Below are positions 34,921 through 43,489 of a stretch of 64,000 nucleotides of DNA, piece by piece. Every line of letters begins with the position of its first letter. Positions within the stretch are counted from its first letter, which is position 1. The stretch is taken from assembly GCA_000493965.1 (NCBI GenBank), contig AWNV01000001.1, positions 67,918-131,917 of the forward strand. Direction: 5' to 3'. The notes under the pieces are model-generated. The model saw only the letters and a list, made by a program, of their open reading frames with translations. It did no database searches and was not told the DNA's origin. Position numbers and translations under genes: made by a program. The DNA comes from Candidatus Aminicenans sakinawicola JGI OTU-1. Its GTDB lineage: Bacteria > Acidobacteriota > Aminicenantia > Aminicenantales > Aminicenantaceae.

Positions 34921-35787
34921 GTGCTAATTTCTGTAATAATTCCGGCCTATAATGCAAAATCAACAATAATAAAAACACTTACATTCCTACATCAACAGGA
35001 TTATAACGACGAAATAGAAATAATTGTGGTTAATAGTTCTCAGGATAATATAAAAGAAATTATCCAGAGTAAATTCCCTGCTGTAGATGTTATTCAATTA
35101 GAAAAAAGGGCATTTACAGGAGATGCTAAAAATGTTGGCCTGAAAAAAGCCAGAGGAAATATCATTGTATTTATAGACTCGGATTGTATTGCTGAAAAAA
35201 ATTGGCTTTCTACAATAAAGAAACTGTATACACAAGGATATAAACTCGTTGGAGGCTCAATCGGGAATATGAATCCTGGAAATATAGTTAGCAAAGCAGA
35301 GTATTTTCTTGAATTGATTCAGCTTTCTCCTGGAAGTCGAGCAAGGTATGTTTCACTCATCTCAACTGCCAATTGTTTTTTCGCAAGAGAGATATTTGAT
35401 AAACATGGTAATTTCCCTACGATTCGTAAAGGAGTCGACATGCTTTTCTCCTATAATCTGATAGAAAAAAAGGAAAAGATACTATTTTTTCCTGAAATGA
35501 AAATTTATCATGCTTGCACTACAAATTTTTTGAAATACTTGAAGAAACAGGTATTACACGGAGAATATTCAATATTAGCTCGAAAAGAAGCTGGAATGCC
35601 CGGATCTTTTCTATCGAATAATTTAATTTTTATTCCATTTTTACCTTTCATAAGGACTTTTTTTGTCTTAAAACATATTATATTATTAGATAATAACTTA
35701 ATAAAAGACTTGTTCCAGAGCTTGCCAGTATTTTTAATTGGAACTTTGGCCTGGTCATTTGGATGTGCAAAAAGTATAGTAAAATAA
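34921..35787 (+). CDS. Glycosyltransferase family 2 with C-terminal membrane segments
   Basis: A 288-residue GT2. LISVIIPAYNAKSTI, the DxD region VFIDSDCIAE, and NVGLKKARGNI are typical of the GT-A fold. The usual DDGS block is VNSSQD. A C-terminal hydrophobic stretch (LIFIPFLPFIRTFFVL and PVFLIGTLAWSFG) may anchor it. The GTG at 34921 follows the previous stop by one base, so translation is probably coupled. It likely extends the lipid-linked chain; sugar unknown. Confidence 0.85.
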   Translation: MLISVIIPAYNAKSTIIKTLTFLHQQDYNDEIEIIVVNSSQDNIKEIIQSKFPAVDVIQLEKRAFTGDAKNVGLKKARGNIIVFIDSDCIAEKNWLSTIKKLYTQGYKLVGGSIGNMNPGNIVSKAEYFLELIQLSPGSRARYVSLISTANCFFAREIFDKHGNFPTIRKGVDMLFSYNLIEKKEKILFFPEMKIYHACTTNFLKYLKKQVLHGEYSILARKEAGMPGSFLSNNLIFIPFLPFIRTFFVLKHIILLDNNLIKDLFQSLPVFLIGTLAWSFGCAKSIVK

Positions 35788-35812
35788 AAAATATGCCTAA
35801 GGAATAATTCAA

Positions 35813-36565
35813 ATGAATAATTTTAAATCAAAGCAGGCAACAAGTATTCATTTTGAACTTCAAGATGAGCACAAGTCTTCATTTGGAAAGTATAAGAATT
35901 TAACCATAGGGGAAAAAGGCATTTTTTTTCTTTTAAAATATGAGCTTATTATTTCATTATTTGGGAACTTTCCTGGAGCTGCCGGATATTTTTTAAGAAG
36001 TAGATTTTATAATTCATTGTTAAAAAAGGTGGGAAAAGGAGTTATCTGGGGTAGGAGTGTTACATTAAGACATCCTCATAAAATTGAAATAGGAAGAGGT
36101 GTTGCTATTAATGATTTTGTTGTTCTTGATGCTTATGGAGGAAAAGAAAGCCATATCAAAATCGGAGATGAAAGCCTTATCAGTAGAAATGCGGTTTTAA
36201 ACAGTAAAGGTGGCTCCATTGAAATTGGAAAGATGACAAACTTGGGAATGATGAGTACAATATTTTCAAGAGATTGTAGGGTTCGTATTGGAAATAATGT
36301 ATTAATCTCAGCTTACTGCTATTTCATGGGAGGGGGTAGTCATTCAATAGAACGGACCGATATCCCTATTTCCGAGCAGGGAGCTGAATGTAAGGGAATA
36401 GATATAGGTGATAATGTATGGTTCGGAGCAGGAGTGAAAGTTCTTGACGGATGTTCAATCGGAAGAGATAGTGTTATTGGAGCAAATTCCTTTGTTAATC
36501 ACGACATCCCAGAATTTGCTATTGCAGCCGGTTCTCCTGCTAGAATTATTAAAATGAGAAAATAA
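35813..36565 (+). CDS. Left-handed beta-helix acyltransferase (hexapeptide repeat, WcaF/CysE-like)
   Basis: A 250-residue protein with a run of hexapeptide repeats from about residue 80, including KIEIGRGVAINDFV, HIKIGDESLISRNAV and IDIGDNVWFGAGVKVLDG, and the ending IPEFAIAAGSPARIIK. This is the hexapeptide acetyl- or acyltransferase fold. A hydrophobic segment near residues 40-65 precedes it. It probably O-acetylates the glycan from acetyl-CoA. It lies 25 bases after the GT2 and 51 bases before the ABC permease. Confidence 0.85.
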   Translation: MNNFKSKQATSIHFELQDEHKSSFGKYKNLTIGEKGIFFLLKYELIISLFGNFPGAAGYFLRSRFYNSLLKKVGKGVIWGRSVTLRHPHKIEIGRGVAINDFVVLDAYGGKESHIKIGDESLISRNAVLNSKGGSIEIGKMTNLGMMSTIFSRDCRVRIGNNVLISAYCYFMGGGSHSIERTDIPISEQGAECKGIDIGDNVWFGAGVKVLDGCSIGRDSVIGANSFVNHDIPEFAIAAGSPARIIKMRK

Positions 36566-36616
36566 ATTAAATCGGTAATGATTTTTTGAGTTTAAAATGG
36601 ATAAAAAAACAGTTAA

Positions 36617-37393
36617 ATGATTAGTAAATTAAAAGAGATTTATAGATTTAAATACTTGGTTTATAGTCTTGTTTCAAGAGATTTGAAGGTAAAATATAAA
36701 GGTTCAATTTTAGGGTTTTTCTGGTCTTTGTTAAATCCATTAGTAATGTTGATTGTTTATACTGTAGCGTTTAAATATATAATCAGGATAAGAGTTGAAA
36801 ATTTCCCTATTTTTTTCTTATGTGCTTTCTTGCCTTGGAGTTTCCTCAGCTCTTCGCTTTCTATGTCAGTAGGTTCGATCAAAGACAATGCGAATTTGGT
36901 AAAAAAAGTTTACTTTTCAAGAGAAGTCCTTCCTCTCTCAATAGTATTATCTAATTTGGTTCAATTTCTACTGACCTTTATTATCCTTATTCCAGCCCTT
37001 CTGTTTTTCAAAATAAAGCTAGGTATTCCTCTCGCTGCCTTGCCGTTTATCATCCTTTTTCAAACTGCCTTTACAATTGGATTATCATATATTGTTTCGT
37101 CCCTGAATGTCTTTTTTAGCGATGTAAAACATTTGCTGGAAATTTTTTTACAGGTATGGTTTTGGTTAACACCCATTATTTATCCTGCCAACTTTGTTCC
37201 GGAAAGATTTCAATCATTATACAGATTGAACCCGGCCGTATTGTTTGTTGAAAGTTATCGAGATTCACTCCTGTATAATAAAATGCCTTCTATATCTTCA
37301 TTTATAACACTTTTTATTATTGGACTTGTCGTACTTACAATTGGACATCTAGTTTTTACTCTTTATAACAAGAGATTTGCGGAAGAGATCTGA
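36617..37393 (+). CDS. wzm: Polysaccharide ABC transporter permease (Wzm/TagG)
   Basis: A 258-residue permease of the ABC-2 type. FKYLVYSLVSRDLKVKYKGS opens it, followed by ILGFFWSLLNPLVMLIVY and six hydrophobic segments, with WFWLTPIIYP near the C-terminus. Wzm/TagG proteins form the membrane channel that exports finished O-antigen or teichoic acid chains. The stop overlaps the next start by one base, and that gene is the matching ATPase. Confidence 0.95.
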   Translation: MISKLKEIYRFKYLVYSLVSRDLKVKYKGSILGFFWSLLNPLVMLIVYTVAFKYIIRIRVENFPIFFLCAFLPWSFLSSSLSMSVGSIKDNANLVKKVYFSREVLPLSIVLSNLVQFLLTFIILIPALLFFKIKLGIPLAALPFIILFQTAFTIGLSYIVSSLNVFFSDVKHLLEIFLQVWFWLTPIIYPANFVPERFQSLYRLNPAVLFVESYRDSLLYNKMPSISSFITLFIIGLVVLTIGHLVFTLYNKRFAEEI

Positions 37394-38646
37394 TGGATAT
37401 TATTTCAATAAGAAACGTTTCCAAGAAATTCAGATTATATCATGAAAAAAACTTTAATATAAAATATGCGGCATTGAACTTCATAACAAGGAAAAAATCA
37501 TCCTACTATGATGAATTCTGGGCATTAAAAAATATTAACCTGAATATAACAAAAGGTGAAACAGTTGGCATAATCGGAGAAAACGGTTCTGGAAAAAGCA
37601 CATTACTAAAAATCATTGCTGGAATCTTGTATCCGAATGATGGTGAAATATCTAAAAAGGGGAAAATTGCAGCTCTTATTGAAGTTGGAGCTGGCTTTCA
37701 CTATGAATTATCAGGAAGAGAAAATATTTATTTAAATGCATCTATTTTAGGGTTTTCAAAAAAAGAAATTGACGCCAACTTGGAAAAGATCATCGCATTT
37801 TCAGGATTAAAACAGTTTATAGATAATCCAATAAAGACATATTCATCAGGGATGTATCTCAGATTAGGTTTTTCGATAGCAATTCATGTTAATCCGGATA
37901 TCCTGCTTGTAGATGAAGTATTGGCAGTTGGAGATGAAAATTTTCAGAAAAAATGTTTGCAGAAAATTGACAGATTTCGCAATCAAGGAAAAACAATTGT
38001 CCTTGTTTCCCATGATCTTTCAACCATTGAAAAAATGTGTGATCGTGTTGTCCTTTTAGACAACGGCATGATGCTTTCGGATGGAAATCCTGTTGATGTA
38101 ATTTCATATTATCATAAGATCCTTTATGAAAAGGAAAAAACAATATCGATTCCAGAACAAGGAGAGCCTTCTAAAGAAGAAACTCCTCAAGCAGATGAGA
38201 TAAGGAGATGGGGAAGTAAAGAAGTTGAAATAAATAGGATTGAATTTTTAAATGAAAAAGACACTTCACAAGATACAGTTAAAACCGGGGATTTTATAAA
38301 GGTAAGAATTCATTATTTTGCAAAGAAAAGAATTAAAAATCCTGTCTTCGGAGTAGCTTTTTATAGAGAAGATGGAATTCATTTAAACGGACCAAACACA
38401 AAAACAAGCGACTATCATATTGCTTCAATCGAAGGGAAAGGATTCATTGATTATATAATACATTCACTTCCTTTTCAGCCAGGTATTTATTTCATAACAG
38501 TGGCTATTGTAGATTTTTTATGTTTGTTTGATTATGACCATTGGCATAGATGTTTTATGTTAAATATTATTGAAAATGAAAAAATAAAGGAAAAAAACGG
38601 AGTCATACATATCTCTGCTGAATGGAGACATCATGGACAAGGATAA
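37393..38646 (+). CDS. wzt: Polysaccharide ABC transporter ATPase with carbohydrate-binding domain (Wzt)
   Basis: A 417-residue ATPase. GENGSGKST (residues 62-70) is Walker A, YSSGMYLRLGFSIAI the signature region and DILLVDEVLAVGD Walker B. After about residue 265 a Wzt C-terminal domain follows (about 130 residues of beta strands), which in O9a-type systems recognises the modified non-reducing chain end. This implies a capped chain. The first half of the next gene is a methyltransferase, a common capping activity, and overlaps wzt by 14 bases. Together Wzm/Wzt would export a finished glycan to the periplasm. Confidence 0.93.
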   Translation: MDIISIRNVSKKFRLYHEKNFNIKYAALNFITRKKSSYYDEFWALKNINLNITKGETVGIIGENGSGKSTLLKIIAGILYPNDGEISKKGKIAALIEVGAGFHYELSGRENIYLNASILGFSKKEIDANLEKIIAFSGLKQFIDNPIKTYSSGMYLRLGFSIAIHVNPDILLVDEVLAVGDENFQKKCLQKIDRFRNQGKTIVLVSHDLSTIEKMCDRVVLLDNGMMLSDGNPVDVISYYHKILYEKEKTISIPEQGEPSKEETPQADEIRRWGSKEVEINRIEFLNEKDTSQDTVKTGDFIKVRIHYFAKKRIKNPVFGVAFYREDGIHLNGPNTKTSDYHIASIEGKGFIDYIIHSLPFQPGIYFITVAIVDFLCLFDYDHWHRCFMLNIIENEKIKEKNGVIHISAEWRHHGQG

Positions 38647-41545
38647 ACTGTTAGATAAACCATTTGACCAATATCAGCGGTACAGAGTTGTAACAGAGAT
38701 TTTACAGATTATTAAGAAGCAAACTGGGAAAAAACATATAAAAATTCTGGATGTAGGTGGCTACTTTAAAAACAGTAAGGGACAGGATGTGTTTCCAATT
38801 AAAGAGTTTTTACCTGAATATGAAATTTTTGTTCTTGATATTGCTGATTCTTTATTGCCGCATTATATTCAAGGTAATGCAACAAATATGCCTTTCCTTC
38901 AAAATACATTTGATGTGGTCAATTGCCAGGATGTATTAGAGCATATTCCGGCAAAAGAAAGAACAAGATTTCTAGGCTCTCTCTTAGAAACAACAAAGGA
39001 TTTTATGATACTTGGGGCCCCTTTTAAAACAGAAAACAGTATACTTGCTGAGAAAATATTGTTTGAGTTTATACTGAAAACACTAAAAGGTAGACACAAA
39101 GAATTGGAAGAGCATATTTTAAATGGTCTCCCTGAATGTAAAGATGTTAAATCAATTTTAGTAAAGAAAAAATTTAAATATTGTGAATTCCCAAGTGGAT
39201 ATTTGAATAACTGGCTTCTTATGATGATCGTAAAACACTATATTCTGGCCCTGCCTGATTCGCAACAACTGTCTACTTTGATTGACAGATTCTACAATAT
39301 ACATTTTTATGAAAGTGATCAGAGACACCCAGCCTATAGGCATATGTTTGTAATCAGTAAGCTCAAAAAAAATGATTATATGCTGAAAAAAATTTCAGAT
39401 AAATTTAGATATTATCAGGAAAAATATAAATATCTGACAGTGGAGAAATCTAACATCTCTAGTCTACAGACACTTTTAAGTTTGGAAGCATTAAAAGATA
39501 AAAATAAATTGGAGGTGTTAAATTCGCAAATTGAGGTGTTAAATTCGCAAATTGAGGCGTTAAAGAAAGATAATCACGATCAAAATATTCATATCCAGAA
39601 TTTTAAGAGGGAAACCCAAGAAAAAAAACAACTTATCCAGAGCCAGAAAGAAGAGATATACAACAAGGAAGTTCACATCAGAAATATTGAAACAAACATG
39701 GAGATGATTTTAAACTCCAAAGTCTGGCGCCTCGCCGATTTTTTTAGAAAAATATTTTATATGAAAATATTAAAAATATTTCCCGTTTTGCAACGATCAA
39801 TATTAATGATAACAAGAGAAGGCTTTCGTTCGTTTTGGCAAAAGGTCAAAAATAAAGAATTGATGAGATCCAAGGATTTGTATGATATATGGATTGAAAA
39901 AAATTCTTTAACCAAAGAAAAAGAAAGTAGTATTCGGGAAGAAATCGAACAATTCTCATACAAACCAAAATTCAGCATCATTTTGCCTGTGTACAATGTG
40001 GATAAAATCTGGCTGGAGAGAGCCATAAATTCTGTCTTTGATCAGCTATATGAAAACTGGGAGCTTTGTTTGGTTGATGATGCGTCTACAAAAAAACATA
40101 TAAAAAACACACTTTTGAAATATGAGAACAATAAAAAGGTTAGACTTAAATTTCTTGAAGAAAATAGAGGGATTTCAGGAGCATCAAACGAAGCCTTATC
40201 GTTGGCGACCGGAGAGTTTGTTGGCTTTTTAGATCATGATGATGAACTATCCATAGATGCCCTTTATGAAAACGTCAAGTTTCTGAATAAATACCCGGAA
40301 GCTGATCTTATCTACAGTGACGAGGATAAGATTAATCCGCAAGGAAGAAGAATAGAGCCTTATTTTAAACCTGATTGGTCTCCGGATTTGTTATTATCCT
40401 ACAATTACATATGCCATTTCTCAGTCTACCGAAAAATAATTATTGATAAAATTAAAAGATTTAGGAGCGGATATGAAGGAAGTCAAGATTATGACTTGAT
40501 TTTGAGGGTAACAGAAAAAACAGATAAAATCTTCCATATTCCAAAAATCCTATACCATTGGAGACAGATAAAAGGCTCAACATCGGCAGCACATAAAGAA
40601 AAAGTCACTCATATTAACAATTCGATAAAAGTATTACAACAAGCTTTACAGAGACGAGGAATTGATGGAACTGTAGAAAAGGGAATTAATTTTAATCAGT
40701 TTGAAAGTTACAGAGTAAAAAGAAGATTAAAACAAAAACCGTTAATTTCAATCATTATACCCATGAAAGATAAGATTTCTTTTCTTAAGAGGAATCTTAA
40801 AAGCATCCAAGAAAAAACTGATTATGAGAATTATGAGATAATCATTGTGGATAATAACAGCAAAGAAAAACAAACTCTTGACTATCTTGAGATTATCAAG
40901 AAGAAAAAGCATATCAGAATATTACAATTTAAAAGTGATTTTAATTTTTCAAAAATCAACAATTTTGCCGTGACTAAAGCAAAAGGTAAACACATCCTTT
41001 TTTTAAATAATGATATTGAAGTGATTTGCAAAGGATGGCTCAAAGCCATGCTTGAACACTCAATGCGAAAAGAAATTGGTGCAGTTGGAGCGAAACTGAT
41101 TTTTCCCAACAATACAATTCAGCATGCAGGGACGGTTCTGGGATTGGGAGGTTTGGCAGGGCACTCTCATAAACATTTTCCTGCAGATAGTAATGGTTAT
41201 TTTGGAGCTTTGAATACAATTCGTAACTACAGCGCTATTACAGCAGCATGTATGATGACCCGAAAAGAAGTATTTGAAGAAGTAGGAAGATTTGATGAAA
41301 TAAAATTATCTGTTGCATTCAATGATGTGGATCTATGCTTGAAAATCAGAAAAAAAGGCTATCTTATTGTTTATACACCTTATGCAGTCCTATATCATTA
41401 TGAATCTAAAAGCCGGGGTTATGATTTGAACCCCGATGAAATTTTATTCATGAAAAACAAATGGGGAAATATCTTGTTATCAGATCCCTATTATAATCCT
41501 AATCTAACACTCGATAGTGAAGACTTCAGAATAAAAATCAATTAA
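38633..41545 (+). CDS. Fusion protein: SAM methyltransferase, coiled coil, two GT2 domains
   Basis: A 970-residue multidomain protein. Residues 35-230 form a class I methyltransferase (KILDVGGYFKN, VVNCQDVLEHIPAKE). Residues about 255-360 are a coiled coil with an exact 7-residue repeat (EVLNSQI twice). A GT2 domain follows near residue 444 (FSIILPVYNVDKIW, LVDDAST, LDHDDELS), and a second near residue 702 (ISIIIPMKDKISFL, VDNNSKEK, LNNDIEVI). The two GT2 domains resemble those of the protein at 22812. The layout is reminiscent of WbdD-type chain-length regulators with coiled-coil spacers next to Wzm/Wzt. I infer a combined chain extension and methyl capping enzyme. Confidence 0.85.
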   Translation: MDKDKLLDKPFDQYQRYRVVTEILQIIKKQTGKKHIKILDVGGYFKNSKGQDVFPIKEFLPEYEIFVLDIADSLLPHYIQGNATNMPFLQNTFDVVNCQDVLEHIPAKERTRFLGSLLETTKDFMILGAPFKTENSILAEKILFEFILKTLKGRHKELEEHILNGLPECKDVKSILVKKKFKYCEFPSGYLNNWLLMMIVKHYILALPDSQQLSTLIDRFYNIHFYESDQRHPAYRHMFVISKLKKNDYMLKKISDKFRYYQEKYKYLTVEKSNISSLQTLLSLEALKDKNKLEVLNSQIEVLNSQIEALKKDNHDQNIHIQNFKRETQEKKQLIQSQKEEIYNKEVHIRNIETNMEMILNSKVWRLADFFRKIFYMKILKIFPVLQRSILMITREGFRSFWQKVKNKELMRSKDLYDIWIEKNSLTKEKESSIREEIEQFSYKPKFSIILPVYNVDKIWLERAINSVFDQLYENWELCLVDDASTKKHIKNTLLKYENNKKVRLKFLEENRGISGASNEALSLATGEFVGFLDHDDELSIDALYENVKFLNKYPEADLIYSDEDKINPQGRRIEPYFKPDWSPDLLLSYNYICHFSVYRKIIIDKIKRFRSGYEGSQDYDLILRVTEKTDKIFHIPKILYHWRQIKGSTSAAHKEKVTHINNSIKVLQQALQRRGIDGTVEKGINFNQFESYRVKRRLKQKPLISIIIPMKDKISFLKRNLKSIQEKTDYENYEIIIVDNNSKEKQTLDYLEIIKKKKHIRILQFKSDFNFSKINNFAVTKAKGKHILFLNNDIEVICKGWLKAMLEHSMRKEIGAVGAKLIFPNNTIQHAGTVLGLGGLAGHSHKHFPADSNGYFGALNTIRNYSAITAACMMTRKEVFEEVGRFDEIKLSVAFNDVDLCLKIRKKGYLIVYTPYAVLYHYESKSRGYDLNPDEILFMKNKWGNILLSDPYYNPNLTLDSEDFRIKIN
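39512..39553 (+). repeat. 21-base in-frame tandem repeat in the coiled coil
   Basis: Two exact copies of a 21-base unit (39512-39532 and 39533-39553) and a partial third copy encode EVLNSQI-EVLNSQI-EALK. The unit is one coiled-coil heptad, so changes in copy number would lengthen or shorten the rod by whole heptads without breaking the frame. Confidence 0.85.
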
Positions 41546-41546
41546 A

Positions 41547-42416
41547 ATGGCATGCGATTTATCAGTCGTTATAATTAATTGGAATACAAAAAATTTATTG
41601 TATCAGTCTATTAAATCAATAAGAAATCACACACAAAAAATCTCTCTTGAGATAGTTGTAGTTGACAATTTTTCTTCGGATGGAAGCCCGGAAATGGTTG
41701 AAGAGAACTTTCCAGAGGTTATACTTATAAAGAACAAAAATAATAATGGATATGGAAGAGCTGCTAATCAAGGATTAGCAGTAGTTCAAGGGAAATATGT
41801 TTTAGTTTTAAACAGTGATGTAGTTATAAAAGAAAATTGCTTGGATGAGATGTTTGATTTTATGGAAAAAAACCATGCTATTGGAGCATCCTCTTGCAAG
41901 TTGATCTTTCCGGATGGAACGCTTCAACATTCCTGCAGAGAATTTCCAAGATTTAAAACATTTTTTCTAATGCTAATTGGGATAAGATTTCTCTTCCCAA
42001 AAATGGAAATATTTCGAGAATATTTAATGCTGGATTGGAACCACTCAGAAATAAAAGAAGTTGACCAGATAATGGGAAGTTTTATGTTTATAAGAAGAAA
42101 TGTTATAAGGGAAGTTGGGGGATTTGATGAAAGATTTTGGATGTATTTTGAAGAAGTAGATTTGTGTTTAAGGATTAAGGAAGCGGGCTGGAAAATAGTC
42201 CACTATCCTTATGTCTCGGCTGTTCATTTCTTATCCAAGAGCGCAGAACAATGGGGGCACATTAAGAAAATACATGAATTCCAAAAAAGTTCATTAAAAT
42301 ACTTTAAAAAAAATGGGAAATTTTATGAATATTATATCTTGTTGGCTGTAAACAAAATAAAATATTTGTTTTTCACACCAATTTTAAAGCTCATAAAAAA
42401 ATGCCAGAGAAAATAA
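41547..42416 (+). CDS. Glycosyltransferase family 2 (WbbL/rhamnosyltransferase-like)
   Basis: A 289-residue GT2. LSVVIINWNTKNLLYQSIKS, VVVDNFSSDGSPEMVE and VLNSDVVIKE form the nucleotide and metal sites. GSFMFIRRNVIREVGGFDER and FWMYFEEVDLCLRI are typical of the rhamnosyltransferase WbbL group. dTDP-rhamnose from the rml genes at 52895-56438 could be its donor. The start is ATG 41547 right after the previous stop. C-terminal residues about 225-289 are basic and hydrophobic and may touch the membrane. Confidence 0.88.
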   Translation: MACDLSVVIINWNTKNLLYQSIKSIRNHTQKISLEIVVVDNFSSDGSPEMVEENFPEVILIKNKNNNGYGRAANQGLAVVQGKYVLVLNSDVVIKENCLDEMFDFMEKNHAIGASSCKLIFPDGTLQHSCREFPRFKTFFLMLIGIRFLFPKMEIFREYLMLDWNHSEIKEVDQIMGSFMFIRRNVIREVGGFDERFWMYFEEVDLCLRIKEAGWKIVHYPYVSAVHFLSKSAEQWGHIKKIHEFQKSSLKYFKKNGKFYEYYILLAVNKIKYLFFTPILKLIKKCQRK

Positions 42417-42447
42417 TTTATAGAAAGAACGGTTTAAGATATTAAAA

Positions 42448-43485
42448 ATGGAAAAAGGTAAAGCAAGTTTCATCATTGTTAATTGGAATGGTCAAGAGAC
42501 TATCGCTGAATGTCTCGATTCGATATTTTCCCAAACTTATAAAAACAATGAAATTATATTTATTGATAATAATTCCTCTGATAATTCACTGGAACTGGTT
42601 AAAAAAAATTATACTGTCGATAAATTAATAATTTTGGACAGGAATTATGGATATGCAAAAGCTAATAATCTTGGACTCAAACATGCAGCAGGAGAATATA
42701 TAGCTTTAGTAAATAATGATACTGTCTTAGAAAATGATTGGCTTGAGAAAGCTATCGCTGTTTTCCGGAAATGCGAGTATAAAAATTTAGGGAGTGTCGC
42801 TACAAAAATAATAAATTATTACAACAGAAATTTAATTGATAGTGCAGGTGTTGAGTATTATGGCTTTGGAGCTTGTTGGGACTATAAAAATTTGCTCCAA
42901 GATTCTCTAGAGGTTAATCAAAGAAAAGAGGTGTTTGGAGCATGCGCAAGTGCTGCTCTTTATAGAAAAAAAATAATTGATGAAGTTGGTTTATTCGATC
43001 CAAATTATTTCATATATTTTGAAGACACCGAATTAGCATTTAGACTCAGGCTTTTTGGTTATAATTGCATCTATGAACCGAAGGCAGTTTCTTATCATTA
43101 TGGTTCTAGAAGACGAGATAAAAGCAATAAGTTCTATATAGATTTCGGGAGAAGAAATATAGAATTTTTGTTTATCAAAAATATGCAGGGAAGTCTATTC
43201 ACTAAATATTTTCTAAGTCATTATATTTATGAATTAGCTCTTTTCTTTTTTTTCTTATTTGTTGGTAAAGGAATCCCTTTTATAAAGGCAAAAATTGGGG
43301 TCCTTAATAATCTCGGTTATTTATTGAAAGAGAGAAAAGATTTAAGATTAACTTTAATGAAATTAAACAAGTTAAAAGACATAAATGAAGTAGAACGATA
43401 TTTTTTGCATTATCCCTTAAGAGGTTTATTTAACAAAATTAAAAGAGCTATATGGACATATAAAATATATATGAACATAAATTAG
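42448..43485 (+). CDS. Glycosyltransferase family 2 (WbbL-like)
   Basis: A 345-residue GT2, related to the previous gene. ASFIIVNWNGQETIAECLDS, FIDNNSSDNSLELV and LVNNDTVLEND mark the GT-A fold; FGACASAALYRKKIIDEVG and YFEDTELAFRL are the later blocks. A hydrophobic helix near residue 260 (LALFFFFLFVGKGI) may associate with the membrane. Probably rhamnosyl- or other 6-deoxyhexosyltransferase; donor unproven. Confidence 0.87.
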   Translation: MEKGKASFIIVNWNGQETIAECLDSIFSQTYKNNEIIFIDNNSSDNSLELVKKNYTVDKLIILDRNYGYAKANNLGLKHAAGEYIALVNNDTVLENDWLEKAIAVFRKCEYKNLGSVATKIINYYNRNLIDSAGVEYYGFGACWDYKNLLQDSLEVNQRKEVFGACASAALYRKKIIDEVGLFDPNYFIYFEDTELAFRLRLFGYNCIYEPKAVSYHYGSRRRDKSNKFYIDFGRRNIEFLFIKNMQGSLFTKYFLSHYIYELALFFFFLFVGKGIPFIKAKIGVLNNLGYLLKERKDLRLTLMKLNKLKDINEVERYFLHYPLRGLFNKIKRAIWTYKIYMNIN

Positions 43486-43489
43486 ACAA

